Source of the DNA: Thermococcus zilligii AN1
GTDB taxonomy: Archaea; Methanobacteriota_B; Thermococci; Thermococcales; Thermococcaceae
Length of the DNA: 64,000 bases
NCBI RefSeq assembly: GCF_000258515.1
Contig: NZ_AJLF01000003.1
Location: 1 to 64,000 of the forward strand
Reading direction: 5' to 3'
The notes under the pieces: model-generated
Seen by the model: the letters and a program-made list of their open reading frames with translations, nothing else
What the model was told of the DNA's origin: nothing
Database searches by the model: none
Shown: in pieces, positions 16,612 through 25,307 of the stretch
How the letters are laid out: the number at the start of each line of letters is the position of its first letter
Numbering within the stretch: the first letter of the stretch is position 1
Program-made: the position numbers and the translations under genes

Positions 16612-18334
16612 GACGGCTTTGGCTGCTTCCTGGAGCGGCCTGAGGGCCATGACGGCCATGAAGCACGTGGGCCTGAACGTTGCCATGGACAGCTTCATGA
16701 CGGTAAGCTACATGGGCGTCGACGGCGGGCTGATAGTTATGGTCGCCGACGACCCGAGCATGTGGAGCAGTCAGAACGAGCAGGACACGAGGGCTATAGC
16801 CAAGACCGCCGGAATTCCAGTTTTGGAGCCTTCAAGCGTCCAGGAAGCCAAGGACATGGTCAAGTACGCCTTCGAGATAAGCGAAAAGTACAAACAGATG
16901 GTGATCCTCAGGACGACCACCAGGAGCTCCCACATGCGCGGCGAAGTCATCCTCGGAGAACTGCCCGAGGAGATAAAGCAGGCCAGGAGGAAGTTCGGGA
17001 ACTTCAAGAAGAACCCGGAGAGGTACGTCGACATACCCGCATTCCAGAAGAAGAAGCACCCCTGGTTGCTTGAAACAATTGAGAAGTTCCGCGGGGAGTT
17101 CAACGGGAGCCCCTTCAACTGGATTGAAGGCGATGAAAACGCCAAGGTCGGAATAATCGCCCCCGGCCTCAGCTACGCCTACGTTAAGGAGGCTCTGGCC
17201 TGGCTCGGCGTCGAGAACGTGAAGATACTCAAGCTCGGGACGCCCTACCCGGTTCCCTACGGCCTGCTCGAGAAGTTCTTGGAGGGGCTTGAGAGGGTAC
17301 TCATCGTTGAGGAGCTTGAGCCGGTGGTTGAGGAGCAGGTGAAGGTCTGGGCCTACGACAGGGGCTTGAAGATCCCGATCCACGGGAAAGACCTCGTGCC
17401 GAGGGTTTACGAGATGACGACGAGGGTGGCAGTTGAGGCAATGGCCAAATTCCTCGGCATGGAAACGCCGATAGACTTTGGCGAGATCGACAGGAAGTAT
17501 GAGAAAGTCCTGAAGATAGTCCCGCCGAGGCCCCCGAGCCTCTGTCCGGCGTGCCCCCACAGGAACACCTTCTTTGCCATAAGAAAGGCGGCTGGACCAA
17601 AGGCGATATTCCCGAGCGACATAGGCTGTTACACCCTCGGCGTCCTCCCGCCGCTTAAGACCGTTGACACGACCATAGCGATGGGTGGCTCGATAGGGAT
17701 GGCCCACGGCCTCAGCGTGGCAATTAACGGGAGCATGACGGAGAGTGAGCACAGGAAGGGCAAGGAAAAGCAGATCATCGTTGCCACAATAGGCGATTCA
17801 ACCTTCTACCACACAGGTCTCCCGGCCCTGGCAAATGCCATCTACAACCGCTCCAACGCGGTCATAGTAATCCTCGACAACCTCGTCACGGCAATGACGG
17901 GCGACCAGCCCAACCCGAGCACCGGCCAGACGCCGCACGGCATGGGCAAGAGGATCCCCATAGAGGACGTGGCTAAGGCCATGGGGGCCGACTTCGTCAA
18001 GGTAGTTGATCCCTACGACATAAAGGCAACTGAGGAGGCCATCAGGGAGGCCCTGGCGGTGGACGGCGTGAGCGTCGTCGTCTCGAGACAGGTGTGTGCA
18101 CTCTACAAGGTAGGCCAGATGAGAAGGAGGAACATGAAGTGGCCGATCTACCACGTCGTCGAGGACAAGTGCACCGGCTGTAAGGTCTGCATCAACGCCT
18201 ACGGCTGTCCGGCCATCTACTGGGATCCTGAGAGCAAGAAGGCAAGGGTTGACCCGACGATGTGCTGGGGCTGCGGTGGATGTGCCCAGGTATGTCCCTT
18301 TGGGGCCTTCGAGCCCGTGAAGGAGGGTGAGTGA
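16559..18334 (+). CDS. iorA: Indolepyruvate:ferredoxin oxidoreductase alpha subunit, N-terminally truncated
   Basis: The recognisable protein begins at [17 protein letters not shown] (from 16591) and runs to the two-ferredoxin end ([30 protein letters not shown]). The ThDP-binding half is clear: [19 protein letters not shown] and [10 protein letters not shown]. Intact IorA is about 645 residues; roughly 60 N-terminal residues, including the PGTPSSE segment that supplies the ThDP-activating Glu, are missing. The first in-frame GTG (16559) lies inside acdA without a ribosome binding site, giving a formal 591-residue chain. The enzyme oxidises aryl pyruvates to aryl-acetyl-CoA with ferredoxin; this copy is probably inactive. 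Confidence 0.85.
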   Translation: MRRPRKSSKPTNEKVAFETALAASWSGLRAMTAMKHVGLNVAMDSFMTVSYMGVDGGLIVMVADDPSMWSSQNEQDTRAIAKTAGIPVLEPSSVQEAKDMVKYAFEISEKYKQMVILRTTTRSSHMRGEVILGELPEEIKQARRKFGNFKKNPERYVDIPAFQKKKHPWLLETIEKFRGEFNGSPFNWIEGDENAKVGIIAPGLSYAYVKEALAWLGVENVKILKLGTPYPVPYGLLEKFLEGLERVLIVEELEPVVEEQVKVWAYDRGLKIPIHGKDLVPRVYEMTTRVAVEAMAKFLGMETPIDFGEIDRKYEKVLKIVPPRPPSLCPACPHRNTFFAIRKAAGPKAIFPSDIGCYTLGVLPPLKTVDTTIAMGGSIGMAHGLSVAINGSMTESEHRKGKEKQIIVATIGDSTFYHTGLPALANAIYNRSNAVIVILDNLVTAMTGDQPNPSTGQTPHGMGKRIPIEDVAKAMGADFVKVVDPYDIKATEEAIREALAVDGVSVVVSRQVCALYKVGQMRRRNMKWPIYHVVEDKCTGCKVCINAYGCPAIYWDPESKKARVDPTMCWGCGGCAQVCPFGAFEPVKEGE

Positions 18335-18335
18335 G

Positions 18336-18944
18336 ATGAGGGAGTACAACGTCGTTATCACAGGTGTCGGCGGCCAGGGAATCCTGACGGCGGCGAACCT
18401 GCTCGGCTGGGCGGCCCTCCGCGCTGGCTACAAAGTCCGCGTTGGCGAGGTTCACGGCATGAGCCAGCGCTTTGGAAGCGTCATCGCCTACGTCCGCTTC
18501 GGCGAGGACGTTTACGGTGCCATGGTTCCGGAGGGGAAGGGGGATGTTATACTCTCCTTCGAGCCCGTTGAGGCTTTTAGGTACATCAACTACCTCAAGA
18601 GGGGCGGTCTGGTCTTCACGAACTCCAGGCCCATTCCGCCGGTTCAGGTCTCGATGGGGCTCGCCACCTATCCTTCCCTGGAGGAGATGAGGAAAATCAT
18701 CGAGGAGGACTTCGGTGGCAGGTTCATGGCCTTTGATGCGGAGAAGCTCGCCATGGAGGCAGGGAACATCGTTACTACCAACGTCGTCCTCATTGGGGCC
18801 CTAACCCAGACTCCGGGCTTCCCGTTATCGGCTGAGCACGTGAAAGAAGTCATCAGGGTCAGCGTCCCGCCCAAGGCCGTCGACGTGAACATGAGGGCCT
18901 TTGACCTCGGCGTTAAGGCCGCGAGGGAGATGCTGGGGCTTTGA
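18336..18944 (+). CDS. iorB: Indolepyruvate:ferredoxin oxidoreductase beta subunit
   Basis: 202 residues from ATG 18336 (AGGAGGG 8 bases upstream, overlapping the end of iorA; GTG 18327 is an alternative). Gamma-domain motifs [31 protein letters not shown] and [12 protein letters not shown] are those of IorB. It pairs with IorA and forms part of the ThDP/CoA interface. It appears complete, in contrast to iorA and acdA upstream. Confidence 0.93.
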   Translation: MREYNVVITGVGGQGILTAANLLGWAALRAGYKVRVGEVHGMSQRFGSVIAYVRFGEDVYGAMVPEGKGDVILSFEPVEAFRYINYLKRGGLVFTNSRPIPPVQVSMGLATYPSLEEMRKIIEEDFGGRFMAFDAEKLAMEAGNIVTTNVVLIGALTQTPGFPLSAEHVKEVIRVSVPPKAVDVNMRAFDLGVKAAREMLGL

Positions 18945-19000
18945 TTGCCCCCCTTCCCAACATTTTTAACCCTGTATGGCGAAGTACACAAGGTGCTAAA

Positions 19001-20599
19001 ATGCCCTGGGAACCTGTTCAAAAGGTTCCGGGTGGCTTTGAGATACACTCTAAGGGTGAGTGTTCCCAGGCTTTCTACGGTGGGAATAGGTTAGTCCTTT
19101 TCGAGTGGGTGGACTACTACGTAAAATCATCCCGTGGCTTCGAGATACCCGGGTTGGACGTTAGAAAACTCGGGGACGGCTATCTCTTTAAGTTCTCAAA
19201 CTATGCGGGCATTTCCGAGGTCAGATTCAATGACGGGGGCAGCTTGCCTGTCCTTATTCTGTCAAAGAAGATAGGAAAGATGTTCAAGATTTTAGGGCCC
19301 GGGGAATGCGTGCCTCCCGATAAAGTTGGAGAGCTTGTGGGAGCTTTTGAGCACATAGCAAACACTCTGACGGAGAACATTCTGGAAATCTCTTCCAGCC
19401 TTCCCTTCTCCTTGGAGGCCCCAACCGGGTTCTCGACCGTGGAGAGCGACGAGCCGATTAACGAGCTCTTTGCCTACCACTTCCTCCGCTCGAACCGCGA
19501 AAGAATCGTCGAGGCCTTTGAGACTGTACTTCGCAGAATGAAAAGGAAGCTCGTGGTTGAAGAAGAACCGCTGAGGCCCGACGAGGTTGACGAGATAACT
19601 CCAGAAGTCCTTCTCTCAACAGTTCAGCACCCGGAATACCTGGCCCCTGCGGGAGAGGGCGTTCTGATAGCGAACTACCTGAAAGGATATGCTCCAACCA
19701 AGGTCTTGGGATACAGGAAGTACGAAAGCTTCGACACCCCAGAGAACCGCTTTGCCAAGTATTTTCTTAACTTACTCATTGAGTGGAGCGAGAGGGTTAT
19801 GGAAGCCTTCAGTGGGATGGCAAATCTGGAACCGATTAAAGAACTCCTCGGGGAGCTTGAGTTTATAGGAAGCGACGGGCTCTGGGACGACGTTGGCGAG
19901 ATGACGCTCTTCCCGTACACCTCGCAGACCCTTCTGAAGGGCGACGGCTATCGCGACCTTCTGGAACTTTACAGAGAATTCACAGCCTACGCGCCATTCT
20001 TTGAGGAACTAAGGAAGGCGATGGACAACAAAGACATCGCCAAGCTCTATGAATACTGGGCCTTCTTCAGGCTTGTGGAAGAGCTTGGAAAGATTCTTGG
20101 AAAGAAGAGACTCAGGATTCACGTTCTCCCCGCCGGAGAGCTCTCCGAGAGGGGAGACGTTTACGCTGAATTTGACAGCGGCTGGAGGCTCTACTACAAC
20201 AAGCGCCTGATCCCGGGAAGGTGGAGCTACTCGGTGGCGCTCAGACCGGATTTTTCGCTCTTTAACGGGGACCCTGAAAGAGGCGCGAAGCTCATCGGAG
20301 TTTTTGATGCCAAGTTCAAGTTTGACACGATAGATAAGTCAGAATTCGATGAGGAAACTGAAACTGCGGAAAAAACTGGGAACTACGAGACCTGGGCAAA
20401 GCTGGAGGACGTTTACAAGATGCATGCCTACAGAGATGCCTTAGGGTGCAGGTTTGCGGTCGTGGTTTATCCCGGGGAGAGGAGTGTGTTTTTTGACGTG
20501 AAGGGGAGCAAGGTTGAAAGATTTGACTTAGAAGACGTTTTGACCGGAGAACTGAATGGCGTTGGCTATTTGAGGTTTGTTCCGGAGGTGAGAAAATGA
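19001..20599 (+). CDS. McrC-like DUF2357/PD-(D/E)XK nuclease
   Basis: 532 residues from ATG 19001 (AAGGTG upstream, TATA-like TTTTTAAC near 18964). The N-terminal 200 residues resemble the DUF2357 module. The C-terminal half has YEYWAFFRLVEELGK, RPDFSLFNGD (about residue 415), FDAKFKFD (about 434) and KMHAYRDAL, the D...D-x-K layout of McrC-type endonucleases. Coupled to the next gene by an ATGA overlap, as McrB and McrC homologues are. Predicted to cut foreign or modified DNA when driven by the AAA+ partner. The order is nuclease first, the reverse of E. coli mcrBC. Confidence 0.75.
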   Translation: MPWEPVQKVPGGFEIHSKGECSQAFYGGNRLVLFEWVDYYVKSSRGFEIPGLDVRKLGDGYLFKFSNYAGISEVRFNDGGSLPVLILSKKIGKMFKILGPGECVPPDKVGELVGAFEHIANTLTENILEISSSLPFSLEAPTGFSTVESDEPINELFAYHFLRSNRERIVEAFETVLRRMKRKLVVEEEPLRPDEVDEITPEVLLSTVQHPEYLAPAGEGVLIANYLKGYAPTKVLGYRKYESFDTPENRFAKYFLNLLIEWSERVMEAFSGMANLEPIKELLGELEFIGSDGLWDDVGEMTLFPYTSQTLLKGDGYRDLLELYREFTAYAPFFEELRKAMDNKDIAKLYEYWAFFRLVEELGKILGKKRLRIHVLPAGELSERGDVYAEFDSGWRLYYNKRLIPGRWSYSVALRPDFSLFNGDPERGAKLIGVFDAKFKFDTIDKSEFDEETETAEKTGNYETWAKLEDVYKMHAYRDALGCRFAVVVYPGERSVFFDVKGSKVERFDLEDVLTGELNGVGYLRFVPEVRK

Positions 20600-22425
20600 T
20601 CGGGGAAGCTGAGCTTAGAGAATTAATTAGGGAGTACTGCCATACAGAACTCAAAAGGGCGAAGGATGAATTGGTTGGCAGGAGTGTTCAGTTCAGGAAG
20701 ACCCTCAGCGAAATTAAGAACACAGGCAATTATGAGCTTCTAAGAGATGCCCTCCGCTATCTGTATTCTGGTAAGTATGCCCTTAAGTATTTCTTTAAAA
20801 CAACAGCAGACTTGGAGATTCTCTGGGAGAATTTCCTTAAGGAGGTTGTGGAAACCCCTCCGGAGGAACTTTTAGAGAACATTGACGAACGCTTTGAAAG
20901 GTGGAGACAGATAAACGGAGCAGGAAGAGGCATTATTTCTGAATCACTGGCTTTTTATTATCCCGACTATTTTGTTCCCTGGAACAACACGGTTAACTGG
21001 TACTTTCGGGAACTGGGGTGGGGAAGGCCAACTAAATATTCAGAAGTTCTCTCTCGATTTAGAAAATTGAAAAGGCTATTCAAAGAAGAATGTGCCAATC
21101 AGGACATTAACTTTGTTCTTGTAGATTACTTTGGCTGGTGGCTCAGAAACAGAAGAAACAACAGCAGTAAGGGTAAGAACAGAAAAAACAACAGCAGTAA
21201 CAGAAAAACTCATGATAGTGATACAACGGTCACTAAGTTGGGCGAGTATCTTGCCTCAAAAGGCTATCTCTACCCCTCATACCTAGTCGCCCAGTTTTAC
21301 ACCGCCCTCAAAACCAAGGGCTTCGTCATACTCTCGGGCCTCACGGGGACAGGAAAGACAAAGATCGCCCAGGAACTCGCGGAGTTATTGGACGATTCCG
21401 GGAAAAACTTCCTCTTCCTCTCCGTCCGTCCGGACTGGCGCGATTCCAAAGCTCTACTTGGCTACTATAACCCGCTAACCGGAGAATACCACAGGACTGA
21501 ACTCCTTGAGTTTATCTTAGAAGCCAAGGAGTACTATGAGCAGAAGCGGAGGAATGCAAGGCCCTATTTCGTCCTCCTCGATGAGATGAACCTGGCCCAC
21601 GTCGAGTACTACTTTGCAGATTTCCTGAGCGTCCTTGAGAGCGGCAGGGACGAAGAAGGATTCACGAGGGAACCGCTTAGGCTCCACGACGTGGACAAGG
21701 TTGAGGAGGAAGGGATTCCCAAAGAAATCTACCTCCCGCCGAACCTCTATATCATCGGAACGGTCAACATGGACGAGACCACCTACGCCTTCAGCCCGAA
21801 AGTCCTTGACAGGGCCTTTGTGGTGGAGTTCCACGATGTTGACCTTGAAAAGTACCCTCCAGAAACCTATGAACCTGCCTCAGAAGCCATAGAAAGCCTT
21901 AAACAAACGGTCCTTCGAGACTTAAAAGGGCCTGACAAAAAGTTCCTTGCCCGCTCAAAGGACGAGCTAAACGAAGCTGTAAGGGAATTAAAGGACGAGC
22001 ACCCGGACTACTGGAAGACCCTGGTAACCCTCAACAAAGCCCTTGAACCCTACGACATGCACTTCGGCTACCGTGTCGTTGACGAGGTTGCACTCTTCTT
22101 CAAGAGCGCAAAGGAAAGTAAGGAGGCTGGCATTGTTGAATTCGAGAACTATGATGAAATCTTTGACCTTGCCATACTCATGAAAGTCCTGCCCAAGTTC
22201 CACGGCAACAGGAAGAAGCTTGAAAACCCCCTTAAGGAGGCGTTAAAGCTCTGCCTCGTGGAGGGCTCAGGCCTCAACGTTGACGAGCTTAGAAGTGCGG
22301 ATATCGTCAAAATACTGGAGGAATGGGAAAACCAGAAAACAAACTTCCGCTTCAAGCACACCTCTAAGAAAGTCCTCCGCATGCTCAGGCAGCTCCATGA
22401 AATAGGCTTCGCGAGCTTCAGCTGA
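20596..22425 (+). CDS. McrB-like AAA+ NTPase with unusual N-terminal domain
   Basis: 609 residues. AAA+ core: Walker A GLTGTGKT (about residue 248), Walker B FVLLDEMN (about 325), then YIIGTVNMDETTYAFSPKVL and LDRAFVVEF, as in McrB. The N-terminal 185 residues carry SESLAFYYPDYFVPWNNTV and DYFGWWLRNRRNN and are joined to the motor by a low-complexity Asn/Ser/Lys linker at about 186-212. I do not recognise this module as a YTH or EVE fold; in McrB proteins this position reads the DNA mark. Predicted motor and specificity subunit for the upstream nuclease. Confidence 0.82.
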   Translation: MIGEAELRELIREYCHTELKRAKDELVGRSVQFRKTLSEIKNTGNYELLRDALRYLYSGKYALKYFFKTTADLEILWENFLKEVVETPPEELLENIDERFERWRQINGAGRGIISESLAFYYPDYFVPWNNTVNWYFRELGWGRPTKYSEVLSRFRKLKRLFKEECANQDINFVLVDYFGWWLRNRRNNSSKGKNRKNNSSNRKTHDSDTTVTKLGEYLASKGYLYPSYLVAQFYTALKTKGFVILSGLTGTGKTKIAQELAELLDDSGKNFLFLSVRPDWRDSKALLGYYNPLTGEYHRTELLEFILEAKEYYEQKRRNARPYFVLLDEMNLAHVEYYFADFLSVLESGRDEEGFTREPLRLHDVDKVEEEGIPKEIYLPPNLYIIGTVNMDETTYAFSPKVLDRAFVVEFHDVDLEKYPPETYEPASEAIESLKQTVLRDLKGPDKKFLARSKDELNEAVRELKDEHPDYWKTLVTLNKALEPYDMHFGYRVVDEVALFFKSAKESKEAGIVEFENYDEIFDLAILMKVLPKFHGNRKKLENPLKEALKLCLVEGSGLNVDELRSADIVKILEEWENQKTNFRFKHTSKKVLRMLRQLHEIGFASFS

Positions 22426-22447
22426 CCTTTTCCTTCGAAACCTTTAT

Positions 22448-22489
22448 AACTTACCCGGGGGTAAGTAACTTACGGGGGAGTAAGTTGCT
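22448..22489. repeat. Palindromic 40-bp motif, upstream copy
   Basis: AACTTACCCGGGGGTAAGT followed by AACTTACGGGGGAGTAAGTT. The motif is made of alternating ACTTAC and GTAAGT arms around G/C cores and runs over the TTG start of the ATPase gene. A TATA-like TTTATAA sits at its left edge. A close copy is at 23575-23614. Confidence 0.85.
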
Positions 22490-23576
22490 GTTCGACCTTC
22501 AGCCCAAAACCCGGCGTGAAGACCTGTATGACAGGGAGAATGAGCTGAAAGAGTTTCAGAAGGCGGTGAACTTAGGTGAAAATCTGATCCTCCTGCTTGG
22601 CATAAGACGTCTCGGAAAGAGCTCCCTCCTGAACGTCGCCCTCACTGAGTCGGGATTCCCCTACGCAAAAATAGATGTTCGCTCCCTCTACTTTACCCAC
22701 GGTTCAATACCCCAGGGGATTCTGGCACAGAAAATTTTGGGTTCCCTACTCTCAACGGTTAAGCCACATAAATCCCTCCTGTTGAGGCTCGAAAAAACAC
22801 TGTCCTCCATCAGGGGCCTTAGAATCTCGGGCCTGAGTGTGGAGTTCGACAGGAAATCAGACCTCGCTGAAATCCTTGAAAAGATAAACTCCTGGGCCGA
22901 GAATGAGAACCTACGGGCGATAATTGCCTTCGACGAGGCCCAGTACCTCAGGCTTTCCGGAATCAGGTACGACGGTCTGATAGCCTATGCGGTGGACACT
23001 CTGCCCGCGATAACCTTTGTACTCACGGGATCCGAGGTGGGAATGCTCCAGGATTTCATTGGCCTGGAAGACCCCAAAAAACCCCTCTTCGGCAGGTATG
23101 CGAGGGAGATAGTGCTCCAGAGGTTCAAACGGGAAGAGAGTGTGGACTTCCTCAGAAAGGGGTTTGGGGAGATAGGCATCGAACCCGCTGAGAAAGAGAT
23201 CGAGGAGGCCGTTGAGAGACTCGACGGCATAGTCGGCTGGCTCACGATGTACGGCTATCTCCGTGGAGTTAGGGGACTTTCCCACTCCGGGGCCATGGAT
23301 GAGCTCTTTAACATGGCAGAAAAGTCAATTCGAGAGGAACTTTCGTCCCTTATCCAGAACAGCCGGAGATATGGAGTTATACTGAAGGCCGTCGCCATGG
23401 GAAATACAGGATGGAGCACCATAAAGGAGTACGTTGAGTTTAAGATGGGGCCGGTAAACGACGCGAAGTTCTCCGCCCTCCTGAAGAACCTCCTCAAGTA
23501 CGGCTACCTTGAAAAGAGGGGAAACGAATATTCCATTCCGGACCCCGTCGTTAGGGAGGTCGTGAAGAACCTTTAA
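22485..23576 (+). CDS. Archaeal ATPase-family (PF01637-type) P-loop protein
   Basis: 363 residues from TTG 22485. The start LFDLQPKTRREDLYDRENE is the standard opening of the family that is expanded in Thermococcales. Walker A GIRRLGKSSLL (about residue 39), Walker B IIAFDEAQYL (about 146), VLTGSEVGML sensor-like segment, and a C-terminal winged helix (FSALLKNLLKYGYLEKRGNE). The cellular role of this family is not established. The gene is bracketed by two copies of a palindromic motif, one over its start and one over its stop, which suggests either a self-contained transposable cassette or autoregulation. Confidence 0.8.
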   Translation: MLFDLQPKTRREDLYDRENELKEFQKAVNLGENLILLLGIRRLGKSSLLNVALTESGFPYAKIDVRSLYFTHGSIPQGILAQKILGSLLSTVKPHKSLLLRLEKTLSSIRGLRISGLSVEFDRKSDLAEILEKINSWAENENLRAIIAFDEAQYLRLSGIRYDGLIAYAVDTLPAITFVLTGSEVGMLQDFIGLEDPKKPLFGRYAREIVLQRFKREESVDFLRKGFGEIGIEPAEKEIEEAVERLDGIVGWLTMYGYLRGVRGLSHSGAMDELFNMAEKSIREELSSLIQNSRRYGVILKAVAMGNTGWSTIKEYVEFKMGPVNDAKFSALLKNLLKYGYLEKRGNEYSIPDPVVREVVKNL

Positions 23577-23614
23577 CTTATCCCGGGGTAAGTAACTTAC
23601 GGTGGGGCAAGCTA
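23575..23614. repeat. Palindromic 40-bp motif, downstream copy
   Basis: AACTTATCCCGGGGTAAGT followed by AACTTACGGTGGGGCAAGCT. It starts within the stop codon of the ATPase gene and ends at the 3' end of the convergent HDAC-family gene. It matches the upstream copy at most positions, with the central GTAAGTAACTTACGG fully conserved. Confidence 0.85.
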
Positions 23615-24613
23615 TAGCCCCCACCACTGCCTGTGCACTTCCTTTACCGCCGAGACCGTTGTTAAAGCCTGATAGGACGGCGTAACGGGGACTTCCCTTA
23701 TCTCCCCCGAGAGGTAGCCCCTGATGAAAGCTGGCAGGCCTTTTTCGAGGCCGATAGAATAGCCGCCCTCCAGGATGACCGCGAGCGGATAGCGGGATAG
23801 CGTTGAGCCGGCGTAGGCAAAGAAGGCCTCGCTAAGGCGGAGCGTTGTGAGACTCTCGCCGAGAAAGCCGTCGAAGCCGGCTGAAATAATTATAAGCCTT
23901 GGCCTGAGCTGGGCCATTACTGGAAGAACTATTTCCTCCCAGGCGTAGATGTAGTCGTCGTCACCGGCGTAATGCGGCATCGGGATGTTAATCTTCGTCC
24001 CCTCGGCACCCTTTCCGCCGACCTCGTGTTCGTAACCGCTCATCGGGTAGATATCCCTCTCGTGGAGGTCTACGTGGACAGCCCTCTCGTCGTTCCAGAG
24101 TATCTCCTGGGTGCCGTTGCCGTGGTGGGCGTCGAAGTCTATAACCAGAACTTTTCTGACCTCTTCCTCTGCCACTTTAGCAGCATAGGCGGCGTTGTTG
24201 AATATGCAAAAGCCGAGGGTCGGGGCGTTAAAGGCCCTACCGGATTCTCCGGCGTGGTGGCCGGGCGGCCTTACTAAAGCCAGGTAAAGCCCTTCCTTCT
24301 CTAATGCAAGCTCAACGGCAGTTCTTGATGCGCCGAAGGCAGTAAGAGCGGCTTTGAAAGTACCCGGAGAAACGTAGGTGTCCGGGTCGATGTAAGTAAA
24401 CCTTTCCCCCAGCGATTTCACAAGCTTAACGTAGTCCTCACTGTGAACCCTGAGGAGCTCTTCCTCAGGAACAGGCTCTGGCTCGACTGGCCTCCAGAGC
24501 CCCGCTTTTCTGAGGCTCTCAACCGCCCTCTCAAGCCTCCCGGGATTCTCGGGATGATAATTCTTCGGCCTGTGTTCGAGAAAAACTTGGGAGTAGAGCA
24601 CTCCGGGCTCCAC
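23612..24613 (-). CDS. Histone-deacetylase-family hydrolase (AcuC/APAH-like)
   Basis: 333 residues. Zn and catalytic motifs RPPGHHAG, DFDAHHGNGTQ, ISAGFDGFLGE and LEGGYS are intact. Family members remove acetyl groups from lysine, acetoin-related compounds or acetylpolyamines; the substrate here is unknown. The GTG start follows directly after the stop of the upstream gene (24614), so the two form an operon. An arginase-family ureohydrolase of polyamine synthesis lies one gene away, making a polyamine deacetylase role possible but unproven. Confidence 0.9.
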   Translation of the reverse strand: MEPGVLYSQVFLEHRPKNYHPENPGRLERAVESLRKAGLWRPVEPEPVPEEELLRVHSEDYVKLVKSLGERFTYIDPDTYVSPGTFKAALTAFGASRTAVELALEKEGLYLALVRPPGHHAGESGRAFNAPTLGFCIFNNAAYAAKVAEEEVRKVLVIDFDAHHGNGTQEILWNDERAVHVDLHERDIYPMSGYEHEVGGKGAEGTKINIPMPHYAGDDDYIYAWEEIVLPVMAQLRPRLIIISAGFDGFLGESLTTLRLSEAFFAYAGSTLSRYPLAVILEGGYSIGLEKGLPAFIRGYLSGEIREVPVTPSYQALTTVSAVKEVHRQWWGL

Positions 24614-25213
24614 TCAGAAGTACCCCCTATCCTCCCCTTTCATTGCCTTCTTTATCTCGCTCAGGAGAGTTCTGGCCTCGCTTTCCGGCATGCCAACCTT
24701 CCTGGTCAGGAAGTCGATTATCTCCCTCTCGCTGGCGCCCTTCTGGAGCCTCTCGATTATCATCATGCTGAGCCTCTCGAATATCGCCTCCTGGAACACC
24801 TCGGTTAGGCCCAGGGCGTCCATGAGAACGTTCATTCCCACCAGGAGGGCCGTCAGGGCGTCGTTGAACTCCTCCTTACCAAGGCTCTTCTCGTCAAGAT
24901 CGACGCGGAGGGTTATTTCGTCGTTCATGCCGCTCAGGGTGAACTTGAGCATGTTCATCCTCTCGTTGAGAACGAGGAGGGTGTGGTAGGTTTTGACCCT
25001 GTCCCTGAGCTCCATGGCTATCGTCTCAATCCCCGAGGTTACCACGAGCCTTACGAAGCCGTCCATGAAGAGAACGTTCAGGAGGAACGGCATCTTTGGA
25101 TGTTCCGCCACGTAGTGGTTTTCCCCAACCTGCTTAACGCTCCAGGGGAGGTCCACTATGTCCTCGGCATCATCCCTTCCCGCCTTCAGCCACTCCAGCA
25201 CCTGGCTTTCCAT
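24614..25213 (-). CDS. Conserved archaeal protein, possible YbjN/T3SC-like fold
   Basis: 199 residues from ATG 25213 with GGGTGG upstream (a longer frame to 25309 has no support and overlaps the divergent gene). The central part (FLLNVLFMDGFVRLVV, MNMLKFTLSGMNDEITLRV) alternates strands as in YbjN/type III secretion chaperone-like folds; the C terminus is helical and charged (LLSEIKKAMKGEDRG). The family resemblance is an inference. It forms an operon with the HDAC-family gene and is divergent from the agmatinase gene. Confidence 0.6.
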   Translation of the reverse strand: MESQVLEWLKAGRDDAEDIVDLPWSVKQVGENHYVAEHPKMPFLLNVLFMDGFVRLVVTSGIETIAMELRDRVKTYHTLLVLNERMNMLKFTLSGMNDEITLRVDLDEKSLGKEEFNDALTALLVGMNVLMDALGLTEVFQEAIFERLSMMIIERLQKGASEREIIDFLTRKVGMPESEARTLLSEIKKAMKGEDRGYF

Positions 25214-25307
25214 GGGAACCACCCTTAAAGCTACGGCGAAGGGGTAAAAATATTTTTGCCCGAAAGCTTTTTTAGGTGGCATCTTTCCCCCGGCTGGAGG
25301 TGAGGGC

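Noticed and set aside
16832-17752. A 306-codon open frame antisense to iorA
   Set aside because: Low-complexity His/Leu/Val-rich translation lying over the well-supported ThDP domain of iorA; no ribosome site.
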